From assembly GCA_963970005.1 (NCBI GenBank), contig CAXAMN010022917.1:785968-849967 (forward strand): a DNA stretch of 64,000 nt, written 5' to 3'. The notes under the pieces were generated by a model. That model ran no database searches and was not told where the DNA came from. It saw nothing but the letters and a program-made list of their open reading frames with translations. How positions within the stretch are numbered: position 1 is the stretch's first letter; the number at the start of each line of letters is the position of its first letter. The stretch comes from Durusdinium trenchii. Its lineage: Eukaryota > Sar > Dinophyceae > Suessiales > Symbiodiniaceae. Made by a program: the position numbers and the translations under genes. Positions 35,308 through 47,690 of this stretch are shown here, in pieces.

Positions 35308-35848
35308 TGACACTCTTGTAGGACACTCTTGTGGGACACTCTTGTGGGTCACTCTTGTAGGAAACTCTTGTGGGACACTCTTACGGGACACTCTTGTGGG
35401 GCACTCTTGTGGGACACTGTTGCGGGACACTCTTGTGGGACACTCTAGTAGGACACTCTTGTGGGACACTCTTAAGGGACACTCTTGTGAGACACTCTTG
35501 CGGGACACTCTTGTGGGACACTCCTGTGGGACACTCCTGTGGGACACTCATTTGGGACACTCTTGTGGGACACTCTTGCGGGACACTCTTAAGGGACACT
35601 CTTGTGGGACACTCTTGTGGGACACTCCTGTGGCGGGACACTCTTGTGGGACACTTGTCTTGTGGGACACGCTTGTGGGACACTCATACGGGACACTCTT
35701 GTGGGACACTCTTGTGGGACACTCTTGTAGCAGACTCTTGTGGGACACTCTTGTGGGACACTCTTGTAGGAAACTCTTGTGGGATACTCTTGTAGGACAC
35801 TCTTGTGGGACACTCTTGTAGGACACTCTTGTGGGACACTCCTGTAGG
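35308..35848. repeat. 13-bp minisatellite, about 41 units
   Basis: Unit GGACACTCTTGTG with point variants and a few indels. Because 13 is not a multiple of 3 and the unit lacks stops, long artificial frames occur on both strands (13-residue protein period); I treat none as genes. Confidence 0.95.
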
Positions 35849-35860
35849 GCACACACTCTT

Positions 35861-36150
35861 CGTACGAGACTTCCTCCAAAAGTCACGCTGCGAGGCTGCA
35901 AGACGAGCGTTTCGTACGAGACTTCCTCCAAAAGTCACGCGTCAAGTCTCAAAAACGAGCGTTTCTTACGAGACTTCCTCCAAAAGTCACACGTCAAGTC
36001 TCCAAAACGAGCGTTTCGTACGAGACTTCCTCCAAAAGTCACATGTCAAGTCCCCAAAACGAGCGTTTCGTACGAGACTTCCTCAAAAACTCACATGTCA
36101 AAGTCTGCAAAACGAACGTTTCGCACGAGACTTCCTCCAAAAGTCCAGCG
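35861..36150. repeat. 52-bp satellite, about 5.5 units
   Basis: Units start at 35861, 35913, 35965, 36017, 36069 and 36122 (period 52, once 53) with CGTACGAGACTTCCTCCAAA and ACGAGCGTTT. It directly follows the 13-bp array. Confidence 0.92.
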
Positions 36151-36930
36151 GAAACACCCATCGGAGCACACACATCACGCAGCCCTGCCAAGCAGTTTCG
36201 CGAGTCCAGCCCCTCCAAACGACACCCGCTCACACGCCAATCCCAATGCGGCAGCGACATTCACCTCTACCACAACTCACAACCTCCCGATTCCCTGCGC
36301 CGGCCACGAATCTTTCCGCGTCCACACGTCTAACGCGCACAAAGTACTGTGCCTGCCACGAAATGTCACCTCCGTCACACATCGCAACCTCACGGTTCCT
36401 TGCGCCTGCCACGAAAATCTCACTTCCACACCTCAAAACCCGCACAAAGTCCTGCGCCTGCCACGAAAAGTAACAATGTCATCTCATGTGAGCTTCAACA
36501 AAATTTGCACCACACCACACGTTTGGAATGATTTCGACCCGTTCTGAGCACACTCCCATCCACCAAAATCGGCATTTCAGCTGAGACTTGTCACGAAAAC
36601 AGAGCTTCGATGCCACACCCTGAAACGCAAATCCCAATGGCACGGCCACATCCAACACCCCAAAAACACGACTCTCCAAACGCTAATCCCAATGGAACTG
36701 CGTAGCAAACTGCGGATCTCACAAAACGCTGCGCCTGTGCAGCGAAACGCATCACGCGTCTTGTGCCACATCCCATTTTCATGCAAATCACAATGGAATA
36801 GCGGCGCAAACTGACACGTGACACATCCATGAAAAGTCACTTGCAAAAGTTTCCCCCAATGGCAGCGCCTTAGCGACCTACTGCGGACGGTTGCGAATGG
36901 TTGCGAACGGTTGCGGACGGTTGCGAACAC
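36150..36930. repeat. Degenerate repeat field
   Basis: Recurring TGCGCCTGCCACGAAAA, CGCACAAAGT and CAAATCCCAATGG strings at irregular spacing, closing with a 10-bp array GGTTGCGAAC (36882-36928, ~4.7 units). No gene seen. Confidence 0.7.
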
Positions 36931-37939
36931 AGAAGCAACGGGTCGCGAACAAGACTCTACCCCCAGACCCCCAGAGTTAAACGAGAACCCTTCGCTACGC
37001 ATTCAGGAAAAAGATAGGAGCTAATGCATTCCTCCCCCAGTCACAACATAGACATGCCCAATTCCATCCTTCGGCCGGTTCCGGCCTCACCCTGCGTCCG
37101 CCGCCGCTTCCGCTGGGGCGTCGGCAAATCACACCTGCGAGGGTCGGGCGGACCGAAGGCACGCGCGGCCGGGTCGGGGCCTGGCGCACTCGGCCGAAAA
37201 GGAGGGGAGGTGAACTATTGGATCGAGAATCAAGGTGGTTTAAGGGGTGAGAACATCCTACCCGCATCTACCGAACACCCACGTATTAGGACGTCCTTCT
37301 CCAGAGTGCGTGTTAGCATGTGTTAGCACTGACCGAGGTTGGCACGACGTCAATATGACTTTTACAAAGGGTTGGCCAATTTCATCGGCTGGCGGGTAGA
37401 TATGGATGGAGTGAGGGGCGTGAGTGGAGTGCGTGCGACTGGGCCTTGGGGAATTCACGTCGCGGTGTCATGTTCGTCGCTTCAGAGAACGGCGAGCTCG
37501 TAGGAACACGCGCATGTACCAATAGAACTTGGTTGATCTTCCTGGCTCTTGTACCGGAAGCTTTCCTCAGTACAGATCCCCGGCCGTTGATATACACCTT
37601 CCAACAACCTGCTTCTTGCCCGGCCTGGACGAGGACGAGGACTGGCGCTTCGGCTCGCAGGCCATGGCGGCGGCGCCGCGGGTGGGGATCAGTCGTCCGA
37701 ACAGCGACGAAGCTTCAGTAGGGGGTGTGGCTGATTGCGTGGCTGTGAGAAGGGGTGGGAGAAGCCCACTAGGTGACGTTGGCATGGGGATCAACTCCAT
37801 CGTGGGTTGACTGTGTGGAAAGCTCTATATGATATATATGGTCTGTTTGGGCTGGTCGTTCAAAAATAGATGAAATTGTCTTACTATGGTCTACTGAGTG
37901 TACTGCCTCCAGGGTGATGGTTGTAAATGTGTCTTTTCC

Positions 37940-38710
37940 TCACCTCAATGTTGGTCTCATTGCCTGACCTTTACATACAAACACCCCTGCACCAAGCGCG
38001 GAGCCCAATAGCATGGTAGCGTTCAGACCACCGCAATGCTGGTGGAGAGCCCACCGCTGTTCCAGGGTTTTGAACCACATGTGAAAGAGATCCACAATTT
38101 GGATCTCTACACAGTTGATTCTTCCAGGACGGACTCGTTGCGACCTAAACGATTTTTGGGCGACCTCACTCTGTTCCTCGATGGATGGCGAACCGTCGCT
38201 CACGCGGCCCGGCGGCCCCGTGGACCGGAAACACCCCCGGATTCACCCCGAAAGAGGTCAACTCCGTGTTTGGGCTTCCTGGAGGGGCATCTCGAGCGCC
38301 AATCCTTCCAGCTCTCCATGCAAGGCCTCAAGCTCAGAAGTGACTGCTAGCCCTCGAGACATGCGGACTCATGCACACACAACCCCCGGCAAAAGCAAGA
38401 ACGCAACAACTGATGCATGCGTATCAAGTCCATTGCGGAGGGGAGATGGATTTGTCAAGATACCCCCCATGCTTCTGACCGGAAATGATCTGGTGGCAAG
38501 AAGGAGGGCAGCACTGAACTTGAGGGCCCCCCTTTGCTCAAGCAAGGAAAGCTCAGGCAGCCGAAGGAACCTCACTCCTGACCATCAAAACAGCTCTTCC
38601 AACTGGACGTCGCGGCTTCGCAGAACGCTTCGCAAAGTGCTTCCTCCCTCCGGCACCGCCCCCTTCGGCCTCCCGCCGCTAGCTTTCGGCGTTGCAGGAG
38701 CCGCGGAGGA
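37940..38710 (-). CDS. Two weak exon candidates
   Basis: 38705-38590 reads APATPKASGGRPKGAVPEGG, then LRSVLRSRDVQLEELF. 38110-37980 reads IVDLFHMWFKTLEQRWALHQ, then GLNATMLLGSALGAGVFVC. Neither has a recognised family. Confidence 0.3.
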
Positions 38711-38783
38711 CGCGTGTGGGAGCCCAAAAAAAGGATCAGTGGCGCGGGCACTGAGGGTCCGGTGAAAGCTTTCCTCAATTGCA

Positions 38784-38898
38784 GTTGTTGTTGTTGTTGT
38801 TGTTGTTGTTCTTCTTCTTCTTCTTCTTCTTTTTCTTCTTCTTCTTCTTCTTCTTCTTCACCATCTATCTATCTATCTACATATATATATATATATAT
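38784..38898. repeat. Compound microsatellite
   Basis: (TTG)n, (TTC)n, (ATCT)n, then (AT)n in succession. Confidence 0.95.
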
Positions 38899-39026
38899 GA
38901 ATGTCTTTCTTTTTTCTATCTTGCTATCTTTCTGTGTGTGTGCGCTATTCCATTCTCCAAAAATCAAAGGCCTCCGACCTTGAAGAAATCACCGCGGAAA
39001 GCTCCGAAGGTTGAAAGCCTTCAACC

Positions 39027-39136
39027 CACAGTGGATCGAGAGTAGATGGCACTTGGTTTATATGGACCCCCATCTTTAAAAAAAAATATAAAAGACATGT
39101 AGGGGTGCCAGTGCCATCTACTCTGAAACCATTGTA
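39027..39136 (-). mobile_element. Short inverted-repeat (MITE/introner-like) element, copy 2
   Basis: 110 bp. Termini CACAGTGGATCGAGAGTAGA (left) and complement of TACAATGGTTTCAGAGTAGA (right), both continuing TGGCAC. The coding segment 39270-39137 ends exactly at its right edge, so it may be a whole or partial intron delivered by the element. Known: dinoflagellate introners are described as short TIR-bearing elements that create introns. Confidence 0.7.
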
Positions 39137-40160
39137 GTTGAATTAGCTGTTGGGATCCGGACCGCAGCAATGCTAGAGGAGACCTTCGGGTGTAGCTTGT
39201 CAGGCTTAAGCTCCAAGTCCTCGCCGCAAGCGGAACATGCACTCTGCACTGGCGTTGGTTGGGGAAAATGTGATCCAATGGGCCAAGGTTCATGAACTCT
39301 TATATCAATCATCATGAACTTTGAGAGGGTCGTGGTTGTTGTTGTTGTTGTTGTTGTTTGGTGGTGGTGGTGGTGGTGGTGGTGGTGGATGTTGGTGGCA
39401 TCCATCTTTTTTTGTCCACATGTCACATCATGAAAACCTCTTGGAGTCACTGCACAAAGCAGGATGAACTGTCCAAGCCAAGTCCTGATTGTTGAGGTCG
39501 GCCACCTCTTCCTGGCCCGGGAGCTGATCCTGGAACCAAGCAGCGAAACACGCACATTAACCTCAAACAATGCAGCTCGAACAGTCCTCGACAACGAGGG
39601 AGTTCAAAAAACGGTCAGCCTCTTCCTCAGACGGCGCCGGCTGATCGCAGGCCTCCACAGTAGCGACCGGCTCCAAGCCCAAATCTTAGCCCCACACCCC
39701 TTGCTCGGGCACTCTCATGATCAAATAAAGGTGTCCCAAGTGCCACCCCGCTCTCCCGGCCAAGAGCGAATATCTTTGCAAAGCTGAACATCTTTGCGGC
39801 CACCAGGGCTCCCCCAGCGGCATGACTGCATAAAGTTGAAAGCATGCCCCAGAAAAGGCCTTTGAAAGAAGATGCATCAAACAATGCCAGGTTTTCAAGC
39901 AGTCCTGAGCCGTAAAGCTTTCCCTTTCCAACCCTTCTTTCATCTTTTCATCTCCCTTGCCCTGAAGCATGATGCACGTTAACGCCGTGCGCTGTCCGTT
40001 GCAGACTGCAGGGCACTCTGAGGTGCCCCCACCAAGCTGCTCACAATAGCTTGTGGGTAGGGCGCGGGCAGCATCCGCTGAACTAGCTGCACCAAGCGCA
40101 AAACCGCTTGGCCCAAGAAGCTGCTGGGCACCTTGCTTCCCAGCAGGTGGAGAGCGCAGC
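39137..40160 (-). CDS. Multi-exon gene interrupted by an inverted-repeat element
   Basis: Segments: 40160-39900 (GPSGFALGAASSADAARALP, then CIMLQGKGDEKMKEGLERES); 39690-39600 (ACDQPAPSEEEADRFLNSLV, donor GAG/GTTAAT); 39560-39430 (FQDQLPGQEEVADLNNQDLA); 39270-39137 (CSACGEDLELKPDKLHPKVS, then AAVRIPTANSTT). The last one runs to the edge of the inverted-repeat element at 39027-39136, whose terminus ATG/GTTTCAG could supply the donor. It has one C-x2-C pair. Function unknown. Confidence 0.45.
39335..39388. repeat. (GTT)n-(GGT)n microsatellite
   Basis: Eight GTT units followed by about ten GGT units, inside the intron next to the exon at 39137-39270. Confidence 0.95.
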
Positions 40161-41632
40161 ACTGACAGGCACCCCGGAGGGATATATATCAAAGGAAGAA
40201 ACTCGCCCCCAAAAGTCCACGACGATTTAAAATTGACTTTAGTTGATCCAAACAGGACTTCCTGTTTAAGAATGGGAGAAACCCGCGCAAAATCCCCTTG
40301 TAGGTTGAAGATGTTGAACCTGGGAGCTCGAGTCATTGTCCGGAAAAAATCCGAAAGAAACAGAGCCACCATGAAACGACCGAACACATCGGCTTCCCTA
40401 GGCCCTAGGGCCCTAGGCATCGATCACTATCACATGGAAGACAAGTCCAAGGCCTTCCCCAGTTTTTGAGGCCATGGACATCCAGCAGGACGTACCAGGG
40501 ACATCTCTCAGGAAGCGAACATAAGCTAACCAGTTTATCTCCGCCAAGCAGCCAGGACGATCGCACTCCCTCGGCCCACCAGCACGCATTCGGTGCCCAC
40601 CTCCTGATGAAGCCGCGTGGCCAGAGCGCGGTGCCCGGTGTTTGTTCCGGTTCTTTCTTTGGGGAGGGACGGCCGGACGGGCTCCATCCAAGATCCTGCC
40701 CAAACCCTGGACTTCAAGACATGTCGATCTCCCGACTCGCCATGTGGAGCAAGATGGATGTGACCTGGGCTGCCTCTCGTCTCACCTGAGTCCGAGTCCT
40801 TGGATCTCAAGAACACCACCACCCTCGTCCGCTCCTTTTGAATGAAGGAGAGGAACTTCCGCACGTGACGCATCGAGGGCATCTCAGGAGGGTCGGACGG
40901 TCCAAGCCGTCCAGACAGTCGCCGGTTCTCGTCTCCAAAATGGGCGCTGAACCGGTGGACCAGGGACCGTGCAAAGCACCAGTCCTCTAAACAGGTGATA
41001 ATTGGAAAGAAAAATGCGAATGCCCTCTCATGTCCTCTCTCTCTCTCTCTCGCTCTCTTGGACGGCCCTCACCGAGGCGGCCCGTGCGTCGGTGCGGAGC
41101 AGCAGCACCTGCAGCATGCATGCTGAAACGCCCATCCATTGTCCATCTCATCCTTTTGGTCTTCAATGAGGAGCCCCAGTTACGCCCAGTTATTCGTGAG
41201 CAAAAAGAGTTTTATGATGTTTTATAAGACGTTGTGGCTGATGTTCCGTCCATCGTGTTTCACCCTCACAGGTGCAACACCTTCATACCAAAAGAATTGT
41301 AGCGGACCTCTCAACCTCAACAGCCGAAAAGACAGTGTCCGGTGTGCCCGTTCACCCCACCCGTCCCTTTCCGTTCGGCGCCCCGCCATCTCGGGTCGCT
41401 GCGCCAGGTTCACCAACACACGCCTGGCACCACGTGAGGGAAGAGCTGCAGGTGTCTGGGGGTGGCAAGGCACCGGGGGATGCTGGGTGGCCGGCGGGGA
41501 GGCGGCCGATGGTTACATCGACCCATCTTGTCCCAAAGTCCCCAAAACGAGCTGTGGATCTGAGTGACTCAAGGTCTGCCCTTCAGCGATCGTCACATTG
41601 GGCCCCCCCCCACAAAAATAGAAAACAAGAAC

Positions 41633-42520
41633 GCGCCGCGAGGGCTTGTTGAGCTCACAGTGCACCCGCCTGAGTTGTTCCAGGATCTCATCCTCAGCGG
41701 CACGAAACACCCAGCAATGTATGTTGGCCTCCAACATTGAACCATTTGCCTGCAGCCCCTCATGTAGAGCTAACCTGGTACATGTCATCTTGTGATTTCA
41801 CATGCTCTCCCTACACCAGCCGCGACACACGAATGAGATTCGATGCCAAAAATGCTGAGAACAACAGCAAACTTGCAGTGCGGGCGGCCATTTCTGAATT
41901 TCAGAACTGGAACAGGATTGCCAAATTGGGGTGACCTCTCACACAAACACCATTGAATCATCCCAAGAGATATGAACAAAATCAGGAGAAAGAAGAAAAA
42001 GCCCTCCAATCATCGAACCCTTCAGGCTTTCAGGCTTTAGGCCTCAGGTGTTATATCCATCTCACGCCGCGGCTCCAATGGTCCATCCTCGATGGGTGCG
42101 TTGTTCACCTCGATGTCCAAGTACCCCGTGTGGCCCTGATCGCGCCCAGCCAAGGGACGATGAGAAAAGGGAAAAAGGGCAGCTTTGGATCACAAGGTGC
42201 CAGAAGTCTGATGATGATCACCCCAAAAACCCTAAGTTTCTGGACCAAATGCGACTCCGAAAACGCGTGTCTGTTTTCGTGACGAGGAAGAGGCTGGTGC
42301 CGGGAAACCTGGAGCGGTACCACATCAGCCGGGTTCCAGGGATTTGGCTTGTGTGCCGATGATCCTCACAATGATAGGCAACTAGACATCGGCGTTGACG
42401 GAAGAGTTGAAGAGATCTCCTGCACCAGGAGCTGCTAGCCGTGTGATTGTCTTCATCAGAGTTCTTCTTCCAAGCGCAGGGCTACCCAAGGGCAAAGAAC
42501 TGTTGCAAAAAAGCTTCCAA
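41633..42520 (-). CDS. Exons of one or two unassigned genes
   Basis: 42520-42382: RTLMKTITRLAAPGAGDLFN. 42135-42044: GYLDIEVNNAPIEDGPLEPR, then REMDITPEA and a stop, a convincing terminal exon. 41775-41633: LEANIHCWVFRAAEDEILEQ, then LRRVHCELNKPSRR with donor GTTCTT, which would start or continue the next gene. No families recognised. Confidence 0.45.
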
Positions 42521-42529
42521 CCAACCAAC

Positions 42530-44480
42530 AAAAGATCTTTGTGCCGGTGCGAACCTGGCGCGACCACCCCCTGTCCTCTGCCACCACCGCTTCATGGAAA
42601 CCCCACCTCTTCATGAAAGCTCATCTGGGCAAATGGCACCTTGAAGCGGTCAGGAGGATCCAAGGTGGCCAATAGCTAAGGCTGGCACAGATCAACACAC
42701 TTCCCTCCACTAACATGGGCTCTCATACCCCATGTTAGAAAGATAGTCGAATAGTTGTTCAAGGGGGCCCGTTTCTCTCTAATCTTGTGCTTCTCTCCCA
42801 AACGAGAAGCACCTAACAGCCAGAGCTTCTTAGCTCGGGCCTCAACAAACCACGGACGGTTTAACAGAAAAAGCCCAAATACATCGACTCTCCACGGCCG
42901 TATCAAACATCACCTCCAGCCACAGCTTCCCCCATCACCACTCCCCTACTCTTCAGGCCTGAAAGGTGAAGGGCGACTCGATCGCTGCGTGCTGCGGCGG
43001 GATGTCAGACAACACAAAGGGGCAGCCCCAAACCGTCCACCTGGGCACCGGTCGTGACGGGGCATGGCACCGCCCAAAAAATACAGTAACACCATCGAGA
43101 AAAGGCGGTATGTATATATATATATATATAATACCAAGAACATGGTTTTGCACCTGGGTGGGGATGTTTTTTGGGATTTTTGGGTCCCACCTGGCTTTGG
43201 CTGTGGAAGGACACATTTTCTCCGCGAAGAGTGAAGCACCCTGTCTATCTGTGCGGGATGGGGATGGGGATGGGGGCTTCTTGGTCGCACGACCACGAGC
43301 GTTTCACGCAGAAGACGCATGGCCGACGGCTGGTAACGGCGTTTCCTTTCGTCACCAGGGGACGGGAAGAGAATAACAAATGGAAGATGTTTGAGTCAGC
43401 CACACTCAACTCGATGCAAACATCCCGCCATTGAACTTGACTTACCGTAACTTGCTGCAATCCCTGCGTCTTTGTCTGCGAGTGCAAAGGGATGGGAGTG
43501 GCTAAACAAGAAGGTACATGAGCAGGGATGTTCCCGCCGCTTCATCAGCGAAACATAAGGTTGAAAGGGCTCAAAGGTTCCTCACAAAGGTCATTCTCCA
43601 ACCGAACTCCAGCCCCGTGGACTTCCAAAGGAATCCTTTGCAAAATAGTTCCATCAAGTTCCAATGCACAAAAGTGGATTCTTTTGGTGGGGCGGGGTTC
43701 CCCGCTTCACCTCGACCCACCAACTCAGACCGACTGCTTCCGACCCTCACCGGAACCTGCTGAGCCCACGGCATCCCTCTGGGAGGGGACGGCTTGCCAC
43801 GAAAGGGGGGCCCATGGCCCGAGTACTGGAGCGCCAGGGTTTCGGAGGTCACTCAGGGTCCACTAAAGTCTGCTAGAGGCAGCAGCTCCCCTTGCTGGTA
43901 TCATACCTGACGCCTTTCTGAAGCACGAGCTCGAAAAGGACATGGAATGTCTACAATTGGAAGATCTGCTTGGGCCCTCCCGGGTGTAGAAACACTCTTC
44001 AGCACTTGAGTCTGCTTAGTCACTTCTTAGTCACTGTGACCCCATCCAGTCCCGCCTTTGGAGTCCCAAAGACCTTGGCCTGGCCAGATTGGCTTTCCAG
44101 GACCCATCCTTAGTGCATGCCCTGGTTCGAACCGGAGGGCACCGGAGGGCACCGGAGGGCACCGGAGGGCACCTTTGGGATGAACACTCCTCATTACCAA
44201 AACAGTGAGGATGGTTCTTCCACTGGTGCGAGGATCATCCAAAGAAGACTATGTGGCATTTTCTTACCAAACGACTTTCGTTCGCCCAGCTTTGGGATTG
44301 GGTAAGCAAAGGCTTGGCTTTCGTTTCACTGCCTTTCAACCCGTGCGGGCGACAATTTGCTGGGTGGACTTGATGGACTTGAACTCAGACTCCAGGGGCC
44401 TGTCAGATGACTGACTCAATGAGCTGAGCTCGGGCATGTTCGTGCAAACTCTCGCGCTCTGGGGGCCTGACTAGTGGAAT
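42530..44480. other. Stretch with one weak exon candidate
   Basis: 43680-43575 reads STFVHWNLMELFCKGFLWKS on the minus strand and may be coding. Otherwise it holds (TA)n at 43109 and the 10-bp array at 44131. Confidence 0.35.
44131..44170. repeat. 10-bp tandem array, four perfect units
   Basis: Unit ACCGGAGGGC repeated four times without change. Confidence 0.95.
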
Positions 44481-44489
44481 TTCCCTCAC

Positions 44490-45493
44490 CCGCCTGAAGG
44501 CTGCTGAGTGAAGAGAAACTCAACCTGTGGTGTGTATATATATATATACACATACTCCCTACCACATAAATACATTTATATAGCTTTAAAACCTTGTGGC
44601 GCATGTCGTCTACAGCAGGACCTGTTCCATCTACAGCTTCACTTCCAGCCTCGCGGAAGACGAAACGGTCCTGGCTTCGCACCGTTTCTGGGGATCGGGT
44701 GTGTTGTTTCTGTGTGCCTTCAGGCAGTGACCTACACTCCATCCAGTTGATGGGCAAGGCGCCAAAAATCACCCGATGTGCGCCCCATTCCCTCCAAGGT
44801 CCGGCCGCTCCTTGCCGTTGTCGTGATGAAACTTCGATAATCTGGAGAACTCCCAGGTGCCATCGGAGGCCGTGAAGGTGAAAACCACGCCATCCTCAGC
44901 GCTGCGCTTGCGAGTCGACACCGCGAAGCGAGGCGACCACGAGGAAAAGCGAACCGCCGGCATGGACACAAGGGGCACACGTGGGAGGGAAGTGTTGCGA
45001 ATGTACAGTAAGTATAGTGCTAGTCCTCTAGCTTTGCTAGCTGCCAATCTTTGATAGCCACTTCTTGGCATGTGAGACGGATGGCAAGACACCCAAGACA
45101 GAAACACTTCCTCAACGGATGCTCGCTTTGAAGGACCCCAACCTCGAACTTCCACAAATCTAGCTCTGGCCTTGTGATTTACCAGAACCCACCATCCCAC
45201 CTTTGCATCTCCCCAGGCCGGCTGAGGCGCCAAATCACAGATCAAATACAGGACAGACATGGGAAGAAACCTGCCAGACTCGGCCAAGTGGAGTGATGGA
45301 CCAGGGGTTGAACGGGGCACCTGAAACGCGCCTCACAACCTTTTGGTGACGCACCGACGGGGGCAGTTCTGAGCAAAAGCAGGGCATGAAGGCTATCTCT
45401 GAAATCTGAAACCAGTGGTTCTTGGCCTTGCCCCCACTTGACCTCTACCCTTGCAGTTCCAACATCTGGAGGACAAGTCCAGTAGAAATGCAA
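44490..45493 (-). CDS. Exons of an unassigned gene
   Basis: Segments: 45493-45325 (VEVKWGQGQEPLVSDFRDSL), 45300-45060 (VLVNHKARARFVEVRGWGPS), 45000-44800 (AVRFSSWSPRFAVSTRKRSA, then VVFTFTASDGTWEFSRLSKF), 44760-44590 (GTQKQHTRSPETVRSQDRFV, then VDDMRHK with donor AAG/GTTTTA). Continuous, stop-poor and co-directional. Possibly a beta-rich protein; no family recognised. Confidence 0.4.
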
Positions 45494-45499
45494 ATGTCG

Positions 45500-47370
45500 A
45501 TATCATGGCTGCTTGCTGAGACTCAACTGGGGAGGGTAGGGTAGGCCGGGCATTTCAAGCTGCCACGCTTGAAACGAACCAAAGCAGAATCCCGACAAAA
45601 TTGGCACACTCAAAGCCACTAGCTCACAATGCGGAAGCTAGCAGCCTTGTGGCACCTGGGACGGCCTTGTGACGGCGTTTGAGAACGTCCCGAGATTCCA
45701 AGCCCGGGAGTCACCACATGCACTTGAGGCTTGGGGTTCAACTCCGCCGGATCTAGGAACATACAGGAAGCCTCCGGTGGAATGCCTCACGGCATGCCAG
45801 CTTCCGGCTCTGCCATGGACTCTCTAATCCAAATGTCTGCATGTTCCAAACTTCCGCGGCAGCTGCTTTCCAATATCTATATATATATATAGTACTCTGA
45901 TCCAACCACCCGTTCTTTAGTCCACTTCACAGTCGCGTCACCGTCGCGTCACCTGCGACCGGTCCGAATTTCTATTGGATAGAGGGTCAACACCAGGGCT
46001 CCAGCCTACTTCTACCAGCCCGGCTGAGCCGGCGAAAAAAACACCGCCTGCAAGGAAGCGCCCATCCGTAAACCTTGGAACAAAGGCTTGAACTACTCAG
46101 GTGCCTTCACCCCTACATTTAGGTGGTTGGGTTCCTGTGGGTTTGACCCGGCAGATTCGTCAATTCCAAGAGAAGATTTGGACCCGCTGACCTGCTGCTC
46201 ACCTACCTTGAGTGGGTAGCTGGTGGGTGGAGGGCAAATCAAGGATGTTTTGGCCTGTAGAATGTCAGACGGAAGGTGGAACAGCACTGCGAAAGCATGT
46301 AGTTATTTTGACTGTCTAGGTTAATACGTTGTACATGTCTTTGCGTTCTTGCACCCCACACCCCCGATGTGAGACGGTAGGACCGCGCGCTCACACACCT
46401 CTCAACTTGGGACCGGGCCCCTCAATCCGTGCAGCTCCGTCGCACGCCCCCAACTACTTGCGAGCACTGGCAGTGCGACCCCAGCATCCAAATCATTGGA
46501 AACACCTTTTTTGCGATGGCAGCTTCTAGCTACTAGTGGTATAATGGCCTCCAACCTACTAGCAATGGCCTCCAACCTTGTAGCTTCTGCTCCGCCTGTG
46601 GGTGTTGGCTGCTGTACCCGGCTGACATCCATCGGCTGCACGAACCTCTTGGGCGAAGGGCGATGACCTGCGAAACGGACCTGGAACTGCTAGGACCGTG
46701 GGATTCGGCCGTGCTAGGCTTTTTGGTGCCGGGTGCTTCAGATGGCTCTGGAGCCGAGAGCGCGCGGGCTGCTTCACAGTCTCACACTGTTTTACTGAAA
46801 TGTTTACAAGTGATAAGTGACAAGCACATGAGGAAAAGTGTTCCTTCTTGACGTGGCTTCCTCCGGTGTTCCGAACGCCCGTCGGCGCCATGCTGTGCCG
46901 TGTGGCTCTCTCTCGCTGCGGCGCCATGCTGATCTCGCGAGGCGAACCTTTTCCCACCATCGGCCGGATCTGCCAATGATAGCCCCCAAGGCGGTCCTCG
47001 GCTGAGCAGCCCACAAGGATGCCACATGTGGATGTGCTTTTAAAGTAGTAGGTTATCTTCGTCGTAGCTTAGCAACCCATGAACCGTTCTTTTTGTCGGA
47101 GCCATTGAATAAGAAGAGAAACACTTCCAAACCGGAGGCACGTGCCTACTTGGCCTACTTCTTGAAGCCACTACAAGTTCACAAGCACCCATTCAAAATC
47201 ATGCTTTCAGAACTTTCAGGATACCAAAAAGTTACCAAAACACCTCTTGCCTCTTGCAAATGTGTGTGTGTGTGTGTGTGCTCCTTGGGGGTCACTGCAC
47301 CGTTTCTCGCCTGCGCTCCAAGACCGCCACTCCAGCACCCCAAACTCTGCCAAGTTGCTGCTTCCAGGGA
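45500..47370. other. No gene supported
   Basis: Holds (TA)n at 45877-45892, a family-2 repeat and a (TG)n run at 47261. Open frames at 46559-47014 overlap in several phases and could not be resolved. Confidence 0.4.
46541..46586. repeat. Family-2 short repeat, two units
   Basis: ATGGCCTCCAACCTACTAGC, then ATGGCCTCCAACCTTGTAGC. Confidence 0.8.
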
Positions 47371-47376
47371 TGACTC

Positions 47377-47690
47377 TCATTCAGTCAAGGGCCCCTGCTC
47401 ACTGCTGTTCCCATCATCACTGTCATCTTCATCCTCCCCTTTCTTCATCATCTTCGCACCTGCACAGCATCTCACACGCTCCCCCCATGCGAGGCGTCGG
47501 AGGCCGTCCTCGCCGGCACCGACCACCCCGCCTGCGATGCCGCAAATGCCCAAGCCCGCCGCGGAACCACCCACGGCCATGGCCCAGCCGAGGGCATTGG
47601 AGTTCTCACCTGTTGCCACCGTTCCGCGGTTCCACCGTGCGGTGGCCAAGACGGGCGGCGGCGGCAGAACCACCCGTGCCGTGTAGGTCG
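47377..47690 (-). CDS. Glycine-rich membrane-like terminal exon
   Basis: The frame reads VVLPPPPVLATARWNRGTVA, then ALGWAMAVGGSAAGLGICGI AGGVVGAG, and ends KKGEDEDDSDDGNSSEQG before a stop at 47377. The Gly/Ala-rich stretch of about 28 residues could be a glycine-zipper-like membrane helix. The tail is acidic. Upstream exons are likely (47770 region: FGNLDELGKLRACLYLSGSG). Function unknown. Confidence 0.45.

Noticed and set aside
35273-36547. Long repetitive open frames on both strands (for example 182 and 222-238 residues)
   Set aside because: They are by-products of stop-free 13-bp and 52-bp tandem repeats and are open in several frames at once.
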